Shown here one piece after another: positions 1-6,662 of a stretch of 7,547 bases of DNA. Source of the stretch: Nitrospirota bacterium (GTDB taxonomy: Bacteria > Nitrospirota > CAKKRA01 > 9FT-COMBO-42-15); the NCBI GenBank assembly GCA_016214425.1, contig JACRON010000020.1, positions 1-7,547 of the forward strand, read 5' to 3'. Made by a program: the position numbers and the translations under genes. How positions within the stretch are numbered: position 1 is the stretch's first letter; each line of letters begins with the position of its first letter. The notes under the pieces were generated by a model. The model was not told the DNA's origin. It made no database searches and saw only the letters and a list, made by a program, of their open reading frames with translations.

Positions 1-68
1 TATTGCCTAAAATAGGGTGTAATGCTATCATATTGAAAAAACTTTGGCAAGAGAAAAAATTGGGATAA
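1..68 (+). CDS. 3' end of an unidentified upstream gene (partial)
   Basis: One frame stays open from base 3 to a TAA at 66-68, giving about 21 residues that end in a basic stretch (KKLWQEKKLG). The stop lies one base before the recG ATG, which is typical of an operon junction, and no promoter is visible between them. The fragment is too short to assign to a family. It could be the tail of a real gene co-transcribed with recG or merely a short open frame; the tight spacing makes the former somewhat more likely. Confidence 0.45.
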   Translation, partial: LPKIGCNAIILKKLWQEKKLG

Positions 69-69
69 G

Positions 70-2202
70 ATGAAAACAACATTAGAGACTCCAAAAAAGA
101 ATCTAACTCCCCAGCTTATGGACTCCATCCAGTATATAAAAGGCGTCGGGCCGAGGAGGGCTGAGCTTTTTAAAAGGCTCGGCATCAATACAGTAGAGGA
201 TGCACTGACACACCTGCCGAGAAGATACGAAGACAGGGGAAATCTCAAAAAAATTTCACAAATAAAATACGGGGAAATAGAGACTATAAGCGGTATTGTA
301 AAGGCTGCTGGGATAAATGTTACAACAAGAAAAAGGATGAAGATCTTTGAGCTTGTTGTAGGAGATGGAACAGGGATTATTACTGCAAAGTGGTTCAATC
401 AGCCGTATATGAAAAATGTCTTTAAGATCGGCCAGAAAGTTATATTGAATGGCAAGGTCAAGATGAACAATTATTATGGCTATGGCGCAGAGATTGACAA
501 CCCAGAGTATGAAATAATAGATGACGATTCTGATGTCCTTCTGCATACAGGCCGTATTGTGCCGATATATCCTGAGACAAGCGGCATTACATCAAGGCAA
601 ATCAGGGTCATAATGAAAACCATCCTTGATACCCATCAATCTCAGATTAATGACTATCTTCCATCAAATATCTTAGAACAAAACAAACTTATGCCTCTTT
701 CAGCAGCCTTTTCTGAAATCCATTTTCCATCGGCAGAGAAGGATATAGGATTATTGAATAGCGGCAGAAGCGAGATGCACAGGAGGCTTGCGTTTGATGA
801 GTTTTTCTTCCTTGAGCTTGGCCTTGCATTAAGAAAAAAAGACATGGAAAAGGAGAAGAGGGATGCGCTTAAAATAAATGGCGAACTTACAAAACAACTG
901 ATAGACAGCCTTCCATTTAAACTCACCTCTGCACAGGTTCGTGTAATTGATGAGATAAAGGGAGACCTTACAAGCCCTCATCCGATGAATAGGCTTATTC
1001 AGGGTGATGTAGGATGCGGCAAGACAGTAGTTGCTTTATCTGCAATGCTTATGGCAATAGAAAATAGTTTTCAAACAGCAATTATGGCTCCAACAGAGAT
1101 ACTTGCAGAACAGCACTATCTTAATATCAAGAGTCTGATTAATAAGCTTTCTTTAAAAGTTATACTATTGACCAGCAGCAGGAAAGACAAAGAGGACATA
1201 AAGGCAGTTGAGAATGGCGAAGCGAACATCGTTATCGGCACACATGCACTTATTCAGGATGATATTAGATTTAAAAAGCTCAGCCTTGCAGTAATTGATG
1301 AACAGCACAAGTTTGGCGTAATGCAGAGGGGGGCTATAAAAAAGAAAGGCTACAACCCTGATATACTTATTATGACTGCAACACCAATACCACGAACTCT
1401 TGCCATGAGTGTTTACGGCGATTTAGATATTTCAGTTATTGATGAACTTCCTCCGGGCAGGACGCCTATCAAGACAATGAAATTTTATAAATCTCACCGG
1501 CCAGAGGCATTTAAACTTGTGAAAAAGGAAATTCTACAAGGCAGGCAGTGTTATGTCATATATCCGCTTATTGAGGAGTCTGAAAAGGTTGATTTAAAGG
1601 CAGCAACAGAGATGGCAGAGCATATCAAAAAAGATATTTTTCCAGAGTATAATCTTGGCCTTCTTCACGGCAGGATAAAGACAGAAGAAAAAGAAAAAAT
1701 AATGAAGGATTTTAAAGAGGGGCGCATAAATATCCTTGTCTCTACAACTGTAATTGAGGTTGGTATTGATGTGCCAAATGCATCTGTAATGCTGATAGAG
1801 CATGCAGAAAGATTCGGCCTTGCACAGTTGCATCAGTTAAGAGGAAGGGTCGGAAGAGGGCAATATCAGTCCTACTGTCTTCTAATGGCAGAATATCCAT
1901 TATCAGACGATGCAAAGAGAAGGCTTGATATAATGGTAAAGACAAATAATGGTTTTGATATAGCAGAGGAGGATTTGAATATAAGAGGCCCCGGCGAATT
2001 CTTTGGCACAAGACAGTCTGGCCTGCCAGAGCTTAAAAATGCAAATATCCTGCGGGATGTGAAGATATTAGAGGCAGCGAGAAAAGAGGCATTTGAGTTT
2101 ATTAAAAAAGACCCTTTACTTTCCATGCCAGAACATATTAGCTTGAAGACAGTTTTAAAGCAGAAGTGGCTGGAGAAGCTGGAGATGGGGGCGATTAGTT
2201 GA
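70..2202 (+). CDS. recG: ATP-dependent DNA helicase RecG
   Basis: RecG is a superfamily 2 double-stranded DNA translocase that remodels stalled replication forks and recombination intermediates in the cytoplasm. The 710-residue product is full length (E. coli RecG is about 690). The N-terminal wedge/OB region is recognisable from KGVGPRRAELFKRLGI and LPRRYEDRG, roughly residues 24-57. The helicase core shows Walker A GDVGCGKT (312-319), the DEQH box (410-413), TATPIPRT (436-443), ELPPGR just after it, and QLRGRVGRG (589-597), which carries the arginine finger. The RecG C-terminal part follows to residue 710. The ATG at 70 is chosen because the wedge domain begins about 20 residues later; the ribosome site is weak (purine-rich, no clear GGAGG). 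The stop codon overlaps the start of the korA-like gene, so the two are probably translationally coupled. All core motifs are intact. Confidence 0.97.
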   Translation: MKTTLETPKKNLTPQLMDSIQYIKGVGPRRAELFKRLGINTVEDALTHLPRRYEDRGNLKKISQIKYGEIETISGIVKAAGINVTTRKRMKIFELVVGDGTGIITAKWFNQPYMKNVFKIGQKVILNGKVKMNNYYGYGAEIDNPEYEIIDDDSDVLLHTGRIVPIYPETSGITSRQIRVIMKTILDTHQSQINDYLPSNILEQNKLMPLSAAFSEIHFPSAEKDIGLLNSGRSEMHRRLAFDEFFFLELGLALRKKDMEKEKRDALKINGELTKQLIDSLPFKLTSAQVRVIDEIKGDLTSPHPMNRLIQGDVGCGKTVVALSAMLMAIENSFQTAIMAPTEILAEQHYLNIKSLINKLSLKVILLTSSRKDKEDIKAVENGEANIVIGTHALIQDDIRFKKLSLAVIDEQHKFGVMQRGAIKKKGYNPDILIMTATPIPRTLAMSVYGDLDISVIDELPPGRTPIKTMKFYKSHRPEAFKLVKKEILQGRQCYVIYPLIEESEKVDLKAATEMAEHIKKDIFPEYNLGLLHGRIKTEEKEKIMKDFKEGRINILVSTTVIEVGIDVPNASVMLIEHAERFGLAQLHQLRGRVGRGQYQSYCLLMAEYPLSDDAKRRLDIMVKTNNGFDIAEEDLNIRGPGEFFGTRQSGLPELKNANILRDVKILEAARKEAFEFIKKDPLLSMPEHISLKTVLKQKWLEKLEMGAIS

Positions 2203-3323
2203 TAAAAGCAGGCACATATCTTCTTCAAGGCAATGAGGCGTGTGCAGAGGGTGCAATCCGTGCAGGATGCAGATTTTATGCAGGTTATCCTATTTCTCCA
2301 TCAAGCGAGATAATGGAGAGGATTGCAAACCGCTTTACTGAATGTAACGGCGCATTTATTCAGATGGAGGATGAGATTGCCTCCATCTCCGCAGTAATCG
2401 GCGGAGCATGGACAGGCGCAAAGGCAATGACAGCAACATCCGGACCAGGGCTTTCTTTAATGCTTGAAAATATCGGCTATGCAATAATGACAGAGACACC
2501 ATGCGTAATAATTGATGTCCAGCGAGCAGGGCCAAGCACAGGTCAGGCAACGAAACCGGCTCAGGGTGATGTTATGCAGGTGAGATGGGGCGCATCAGGA
2601 GATTACCAGATAATTGCATTATCACCTTGGTCTGTTCAGGAGATGTTTGACCTGACTATTCAAGCGTTTAATCTTGCTGAGGTCTATCGTATCCCAGTCT
2701 TTCTCTTGTGCGACGAGGCAGTCGGACATCTGCGAGAACGATGTGTTATAAAAGATGATGTTGAGATAATAAACAGAAGTAAGGCAAAGGGCAAGCCTCC
2801 CTTTGGACAGGATGGAGATGATTTAGTTCCGCCAATGCCTTCTTTTGGTGAGGGTGAAAAATTACTTGTTACTGGCTCTACTCACAATGAATGGGGTTTT
2901 AGAAAAACAGCAGACCCTCTTGTCCAGCAGAGGCTTGTTAAAAGGTTCTCTGATAAAATTCTATTAAATCAGGAAAAGATAATAAAAACAGAAGGTCATT
3001 TTTTAGATGACGCTGAGATTGGTATAATCGCCTATGGCATTACTGCAAGGGCGTCATTAAAGGCTGTTAAGGTTTTACGAGAAAAGGGCATTAAGGCAGG
3101 GCTGTTAAGGCTCAAGACCCTCTGGCCATTTCCAGAAAAGGTTGTTGGCGAGTTATCTGCAAGGGTTAAGAAACTAATCGTGCCAGAGATGAACCTCGGC
3201 CAGATTGTAAGAGAGGTTGAAAGGGTTGCAGAGTGTGAGGTGATAAAAATATCAAAGGTTAATGGTGAGGTGATGACGCTAACAGAAATTTTGAAGGAGC
3301 TGCAAACCCACATAAGAAGTTGA
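2199..3323 (+). CDS. korA: 2-oxoacid:ferredoxin oxidoreductase, alpha subunit (KorA-like)
   Basis: This is the alpha subunit of a thiamine-diphosphate 2-oxoacid:ferredoxin oxidoreductase, which interconverts a 2-oxoacid (2-oxoglutarate is most likely from the KorA-like pattern) with acyl-CoA, CO2 and reduced ferredoxin. The 374 residues are a normal length. Seen motifs are GNEACAEGAIRAGCRFYAGYPISPSSE (start near residue 11), the MEDEIAS and TSGPGLS blocks (56-86), the AGPSTGQATKPAQGDVM loop (110-126) and the C-terminal MNLGQIVREVERV block. The start is TTG at 2199, overlapping the recG TGA by 4 bases, with GGAG at 2181 and a G-run at 2187-2191 as ribosome-binding sequence. This start fits the family N-terminus, whereas later ATGs would remove conserved sequence. 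The thiamine-diphosphate-binding beta subunit (KorB) normally lies immediately downstream but is absent from this window. A related vorB-type substrate specificity cannot be excluded. Confidence 0.92.
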   Translation: MIKAGTYLLQGNEACAEGAIRAGCRFYAGYPISPSSEIMERIANRFTECNGAFIQMEDEIASISAVIGGAWTGAKAMTATSGPGLSLMLENIGYAIMTETPCVIIDVQRAGPSTGQATKPAQGDVMQVRWGASGDYQIIALSPWSVQEMFDLTIQAFNLAEVYRIPVFLLCDEAVGHLRERCVIKDDVEIINRSKAKGKPPFGQDGDDLVPPMPSFGEGEKLLVTGSTHNEWGFRKTADPLVQQRLVKRFSDKILLNQEKIIKTEGHFLDDAEIGIIAYGITARASLKAVKVLREKGIKAGLLRLKTLWPFPEKVVGELSARVKKLIVPEMNLGQIVREVERVAECEVIKISKVNGEVMTLTEILKELQTHIRS

Positions 3324-3348
3324 AGGAAGTGGAATAGGAGCCGCAAAA

Positions 3349-3397
3349 TTAACTACATTATTGACAATATATTAAAATGTAGTTAATATGTAGTTAA
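3349..3397. repeat. Three copies of a 10-mer forming a likely operator
   Basis: ATGTAGTTAA occurs as an exact direct pair at 3377-3386 and 3388-3397, and as an exact inverted copy at 3349-3358. The outer inverted pair extends to 11 matching bases. The last copy continues into a perfect 10-base palindrome, TAGTTAACTA, at 3391-3400, whose final A is the first base of the ATG. The copies surround the -35 element and cover the -10 and start region of the next gene, the expected position for a repressor-binding site. The regulator is unknown; binding is inferred from geometry only. Confidence 0.6.
3361..3389 (+). promoter_or_regulatory. Sigma-70-type promoter of the nucleotidyltransferase gene
   Basis: A perfect -35 TTGACA at 3361-3366 is followed after 17 bases by TAATAT at 3384-3389. 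The expected transcription start is about base 3396, only some 4 bases before the ATG at 3400. No Shine-Dalgarno sequence lies upstream of that ATG, so the mRNA is probably leaderless or nearly so. Overlapping repeats suggest tight repression. Confidence 0.75.
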
Positions 3398-3399
3398 CT

Positions 3400-4338
3400 A
3401 TGTCTGTTATAAAAAATACCCTTCAGGAAAATTATATCTTTTTTCTTCGTGAACTTTTCCGTATAAATCGTGAGCTTGATAATCTCCCAAAAGGCAGTAT
3501 TTCAGTTAAAAAGATAGGAGAAGCCACATATTATTACCATCAGTGGAGAGAAGGCAAAAAGGTTAAATCTGTTTCAATCGGCAGGGAGGCTCCGGAAGAA
3601 TTAATTCAGAAGATAAATAGGCGAAAAACCCTTGAAGCGCAAAAAAAAGAAATACTTGCTAATGTTAATGTAATTATTAAGGCTATTGATGCTCAGGGAG
3701 TTACAGTACATGAAATCCTACGCCTTTTTTCACAGCACAAAATTAATGTAGTATTAATAGGGTCTTACTGCCTGCCAGCATATAAGGATGCGTTAAATAT
3801 GAAACTGCCCACGATCAGGACACAGGATGTGGATTTCCTTGTCCCATATCCATACAAAGGGCAGAAGATAGATATAGAATCTGTTTTATCTGATCTGGGC
3901 TTTTCAATCGGTTTTAATCCTGATGGTTCAACATACTTTACCAACGGAACTTTTAAAATAGAATTTCTGACTCCTGAGAAAGGCAAAGGGCGTGATAAAG
4001 CTGTCCTGATAAAAGAGCTTGGAATAAGCGCTGAACCATTAAGATACATGCAGATGCTTTTTGATGAGCCGATTAATGTGCAAACAAAGGATTTCGCATA
4101 CTATGTGCCTAATCCATGGGTTTTTGCATTTCACAAAATACTGGTAATGAAATCAAGGAAGGTGCAATCCAAAAAGGAAAAGGATATATTGCAGGTCGCA
4201 TCAATACTACGAGAGGTTAAAATAAGACCTCATGAATTCAGGAAGGCTTGCGAGTATCTAAGCAAACTCCCACCACGGTGGCAGAAGACAATAAAAGACT
4301 ATATTAAGAATTATATGCCAGATTTCTTGACAGATTGA
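3400..4338 (+). CDS. GSU2403-type nucleotidyltransferase-fold protein
   Basis: This 312-residue soluble protein resembles the poorly characterised GSU2403/NTP_transf_8-type nucleotidyltransferase-fold family. The N-terminal part (residues 28-66) has the family-like sequence NLPKGSISVKKI, then YYYHQWREGKKVKSVSIG, followed by a charged helical stretch. The nucleotidyltransferase core shows LIGSY at 119-123 (the Gly-Ser step of the polymerase-beta-like fold) and TQDVDFLV with D143 and D145 as candidate metal-binding aspartates. The C-terminal half (about 230-312) is basic and helix-rich, with KSRKVQSKKEKD. The ATG at 3400 is supported by the promoter position and by family-like sequence soon after it; no ribosome site is present. 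No partner or antitoxin gene adjoins it. Its substrate is unknown: nucleotide transfer to RNA, protein or a small molecule are all possible, and I do not assign a toxin role. Confidence 0.8.
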   Translation: MSVIKNTLQENYIFFLRELFRINRELDNLPKGSISVKKIGEATYYYHQWREGKKVKSVSIGREAPEELIQKINRRKTLEAQKKEILANVNVIIKAIDAQGVTVHEILRLFSQHKINVVLIGSYCLPAYKDALNMKLPTIRTQDVDFLVPYPYKGQKIDIESVLSDLGFSIGFNPDGSTYFTNGTFKIEFLTPEKGKGRDKAVLIKELGISAEPLRYMQMLFDEPINVQTKDFAYYVPNPWVFAFHKILVMKSRKVQSKKEKDILQVASILREVKIRPHEFRKACEYLSKLPPRWQKTIKDYIKNYMPDFLTD

Positions 4339-4460
4339 CAATCATTAAGAAATCAATATAAAACCTGTCACAAGAAGATTTTATAACATAACAGATATCC
4401 ACTTCTTTTCATCAATTGCAAACAGTGCCTGCGTAAGGGGCAAAAGGTGTTTATAATAAT

Positions 4461-4489
4461 AAATAGGGGCAGCCTTGCTGCCCCTATTT
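4461..4489. terminator. Strong intrinsic terminator, probably bidirectional
   Basis: A perfect 13-base-pair stem (4461-4473 with 4477-4489) with a GC-rich core (AGGGGCAGC) and a 3-base loop is followed on the plus strand by a T run ending at 4491. On the minus strand the stem is followed by a T-rich stretch (TATTTATTATTATAA). It sits between the convergent nucleotidyltransferase and oxidase genes and can end both transcripts. The rest of 4339-4460 shows no gene. Confidence 0.9.
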
Positions 4490-4512
4490 TTATATTGATA
4501 TGTGAAGATTAA

Positions 4513-4614
4513 CTATGTCTGAATTGCTGGTTCTGTTTTTCTTTTTGGCGCTGGAAGTTTGATAAAGATTTCAATAAGACCCCTGATGCCTATGGAGTTT
4601 AGCAAAACCCATTG
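4513..4614 (-). other. Possible out-of-frame C-terminal tail of the oxidase subunit I gene
   Basis: On the minus strand, the frame next to that of the oxidase subunit I gene is open from 4614 to a TAG at 4513-4515. It reads like a plausible membrane-protein tail: a hydrophobic part GIRGLIEIFIK, then LPAPKRKTEPAIQT. It overlaps the last codons of subunit I, which end abruptly as KLHRHQGSY directly after the last membrane helix. One extra base within about 4575-4614 would explain both readings. The tail would end 23 bases before the terminator stem, closer than the present stop at 4571. An open frame of 33 codons alone is not significant, so this is a suggestion. Confidence 0.4.
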
Positions 4615-5977
4615 CTACTGACATACCGATTGCGCCAATAAGATGCGCCCAGAAGTGGAAGTTGGTTAAGGCATTGCTTTTTAGCTTTACATCATTGGTC
4701 AGCATTGGGAAGAGTGTATAAAGAGCAGCATATAAGGTCATGCCGAGCCCGACAAGCAGCTGCATGTGTGCATGAGCGCCGATTACCCACTGGGTATTGT
4801 GCAGGATTCTGTTCATCCCTAAATCTGCCTGTATAATGCCGGCAGGCACGCCGAGTGAGAATCCAAGTATGCCGCCTAAAAGAAATTTCAGAGGCGGTGT
4901 CATTTTCAATGGCCTTGCCTGCCATAGTGTAAAGAGTGTAATAAAAACAGCAATCCCCATTGTAACAAGCTCAAAGGCAGTAACCATCTCGCCAGATACT
5001 ATCTTCATGAGATTTGGCTGCCCTTGGTCAGACAGAAGGTGATGTCCCCATACATTCCATGAGACAATAAGTTCAACAAGCAAGGCAGCCCTTGCAATAT
5101 TCTGCATGAATAGAGGCTTGCCAGAAATTATTGTTGCAAGCAAATACCATGTGCCTGCAACATAAATCAGTACAAGTCCATCTGCAATAAGGTCAAGCCC
5201 CCACCAGTAGATATTCTTGTATATTAAAGCATCAAACCACTGATATGACAAAGGCGTTCCCATATATGAGTAAAAGGCATGGAATAAAAAGACAACAGAT
5301 ATGCCGCCAAGGACAACAGCGTCAAGGATAGTGTCGATGCTGCCGCGGAAGATTGCCACAATCGGCAGAGGCATAATCGGTTCTTTTTCTACGCCCTTTT
5401 TTGTAAATCTGCGGTAGAGATTAATAAAGCCGTCAATGCCGAGCGCAGATATCAGCATTGGGCCCAGGGGGTTTTTCTCATCCCTTTGATGGAAGATGGT
5501 AGCAAAGAGATTGTAGCAAAAGATGAATACGCCTGCCATTATGAGTATATTGCCGATTGCAAAACTCCCGAGCGCATAAGGTGAAAATTCCTTTGACACC
5601 GGCAATGGCCAGTAGTTTGTGTATAACGCTGCATAGCGGAACAAAAAGCCGCTCAGCCATACAATGCCGACCCCAACGGTCATTAATATCCATGTAAGCT
5701 CAGCGAGTTTTTGGCTGTAAATGGTCTTTTTCATTAAAGTAGGCACAAGAAAATAGAATGCGCCAAAGACAAGCATAAAACTGCTTCCAAAGATGCCGAC
5801 CATTGGGTGTGCGCCCATTATGGCAAAATAATGGTCAGCATCCATTAAATCAAAATTAATCTGATGCGCCCTCATTAGCATCCCCTCAAAGATGGTTACA
5901 CCATAATAGACAAGGGAGATAACAGAAAAGCGAAGGGCGAGTTTCTGTAAAGGGCTTAAATTTTCAACCTGTAACAT
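4571..5977 (-). CDS. Heme-copper oxidase superfamily subunit I, NO-reductase-like, altered active site
   Basis: This 468-residue polytopic inner-membrane protein (about 12 predicted helices) belongs to the heme-copper oxidase/nitric oxide reductase superfamily. Candidate heme ligands are H57 in GAHPM (helix 2) and the H402/H404 pair in IGAHAHMQLL (helix 10). The helix 7 metal pair is H312-H313 in WGHHLLSD. In helix 6 the usual third His ligand is missing: WWGLDLIADG (258-267) aligns by eye with the NorB pattern WWVVHLWVEG, placing D262 at the His position. E335 in TAFELVTM lines up with the essential NorB Glu after its HH motif. The Tyr expected for an oxygen reductase is not evident in helices 6 or 7. 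These traits suggest an NO-reductase-like or other divergent member. The start ATG at 5975-5977 has an excellent AAGGAGG. It follows the subunit II-like gene by 34 bases, making a two-gene operon. No cytochrome c subunit is adjacent. The C-terminus may be frameshifted. Confidence 0.88.
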   Translation of the reverse strand: MLQVENLSPLQKLALRFSVISLVYYGVTIFEGMLMRAHQINFDLMDADHYFAIMGAHPMVGIFGSSFMLVFGAFYFLVPTLMKKTIYSQKLAELTWILMTVGVGIVWLSGFLFRYAALYTNYWPLPVSKEFSPYALGSFAIGNILIMAGVFIFCYNLFATIFHQRDEKNPLGPMLISALGIDGFINLYRRFTKKGVEKEPIMPLPIVAIFRGSIDTILDAVVLGGISVVFLFHAFYSYMGTPLSYQWFDALIYKNIYWWGLDLIADGLVLIYVAGTWYLLATIISGKPLFMQNIARAALLVELIVSWNVWGHHLLSDQGQPNLMKIVSGEMVTAFELVTMGIAVFITLFTLWQARPLKMTPPLKFLLGGILGFSLGVPAGIIQADLGMNRILHNTQWVIGAHAHMQLLVGLGMTLYAALYTLFPMLTNDVKLKSNALTNFHFWAHLIGAIGMSVAMGFAKLHRHQGSY

Positions 5978-5980
5978 TTT

Positions 5981-5988
5981 TCCTCCTT
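5981..5988 (-). promoter_or_regulatory. Ribosome binding site of oxidase subunit I
   Basis: The minus strand reads AAGGAGGA, then AAA, then ATG. This near-perfect anti-16S match fixes the subunit I start at 5977 and indicates efficient, independent initiation in the operon. Confidence 0.85.
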
Positions 5989-6011
5989 AAAATTGTAATC
6001 AGTAATGAGCG

Positions 6012-6540
6012 TCAATCTTTTATTATAAATTCATTATCAGACATTAATTTAGCTATGGCTGTTTCAGAGGCAACAACCACAACATTCCTGGCAAAAAGGT
6101 TTCCTCCTTTTGGCCCTGAATACTCAGTAGAGCGAATAGTATAATTGCCTGATTTGTCAAATTTCCAGACCAAATCATTTTTATGGCCAGGCACAACCTG
6201 CATCTGAAATGCCATAGAACCATCTTCCCTGAATAAGCCAAATCCATAAGTATAATCCTTTGATTCAAGATTAAATCGGACTGTTTCTTTTTCTTTGATA
6301 AAGAGTTTATTATCAGGCAGGTGGAATTTATAATCTGCAATAGTAATGTTGTATTCTTTATCTGCCTTAATGCTATCGCGGTTTAAATCCCATTTTACCC
6401 AGGGGATTTTATTAAATGTCAGGATGTGTATCTGGTTTTGTAATGCTGACGGCGTATCTCCATATTAAGGAGACAACAATGGTTATATAAATTACATAAA
6501 CCACTTTCATCAGACTCAAGACATGACTTGACTCTATCAT
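6012..6540 (-). pseudogene. Subunit II-like cupredoxin without CuA ligands, frameshifted
   Basis: The gene reads as two overlapping frames that together make one sensible protein of about 175 residues, close to the size of ba3-type oxidase subunit II. Part one (ATG at 6538-6540 down to a TAA at 6412-6414) gives MIESSHVL, one membrane anchor (VVYVIYITIVVSLIW) and THPDI. Part two (about 6413 down to the TGA at 6012) gives NKIPWVKWDL and a cupredoxin domain with GFGLFREDG, VVPGH, KSGNYTIRSTEYSG and NVVVV. Deleting one base of the AAA run at 6414-6416 joins them as DINKIPWVKW. The CuA pattern CxEYCGxGHxxM is replaced by STEYSGPKGGNLF and the upstream His by Tyr (DYTYGF), so no CuA centre is expected, as in quinol-oxidase subunit II. 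The start is supported by GGAGG 9 bases upstream. The shift could be decay, a sequencing error or, less likely, programmed frameshifting. The gene precedes subunit I in one operon. Confidence 0.72.
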
Positions 6541-6544
6541 TTCC

Positions 6545-6554
6545 CCTTCCCTCC
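6545..6554 (-). promoter_or_regulatory. Ribosome binding site of the subunit II-like gene
   Basis: The minus strand reads GGAGGGAAGG before GGAA-ATG. It selects the ATG at 6538-6540 (MIESS) over an in-frame TTG at 6628-6630, which has no ribosome site and would add a second hydrophobic segment. Confidence 0.65.
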
Positions 6555-6560
6555 ATTTAT
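6545..6560 (-). repeat. 16-base repeat, copy on the minus strand
   Basis: The minus strand here reads ATAAATGGAGGGAAGG, identical to plus-strand 7050-7065. Both copies lie just upstream of a gene start (subunit II-like and bamA) and contain the ribosome binding site. Confidence 0.7.
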
Positions 6561-6662
6561 TATTGTTGGACTTAAAATACCTTCCCATAGCTATAATATA
6601 CAAAAATAATGCCAGAGTTGTTGATAACAAAAGTGTGGCTGTTAGAGAAATATAATTGCTTA

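Noticed and set aside
4516..4563. 15-codon plus-strand open frame (MSELLVLFFFLALEV) after the terminator
   Set aside because: No ribosome site or promoter; better explained as the complement of the possible subunit I tail.
4797..5042. 81-codon plus-strand open frame inside the oxidase subunit I gene
   Set aside because: Antisense shadow of a clearly conserved membrane protein, with no start signals of its own.
6053..6340. 95-codon minus-strand open frame inside the subunit II region
   Set aside because: It lies in a different frame from the cupredoxin-domain reading; its translation lacks any family pattern and is a shadow of the real frame.
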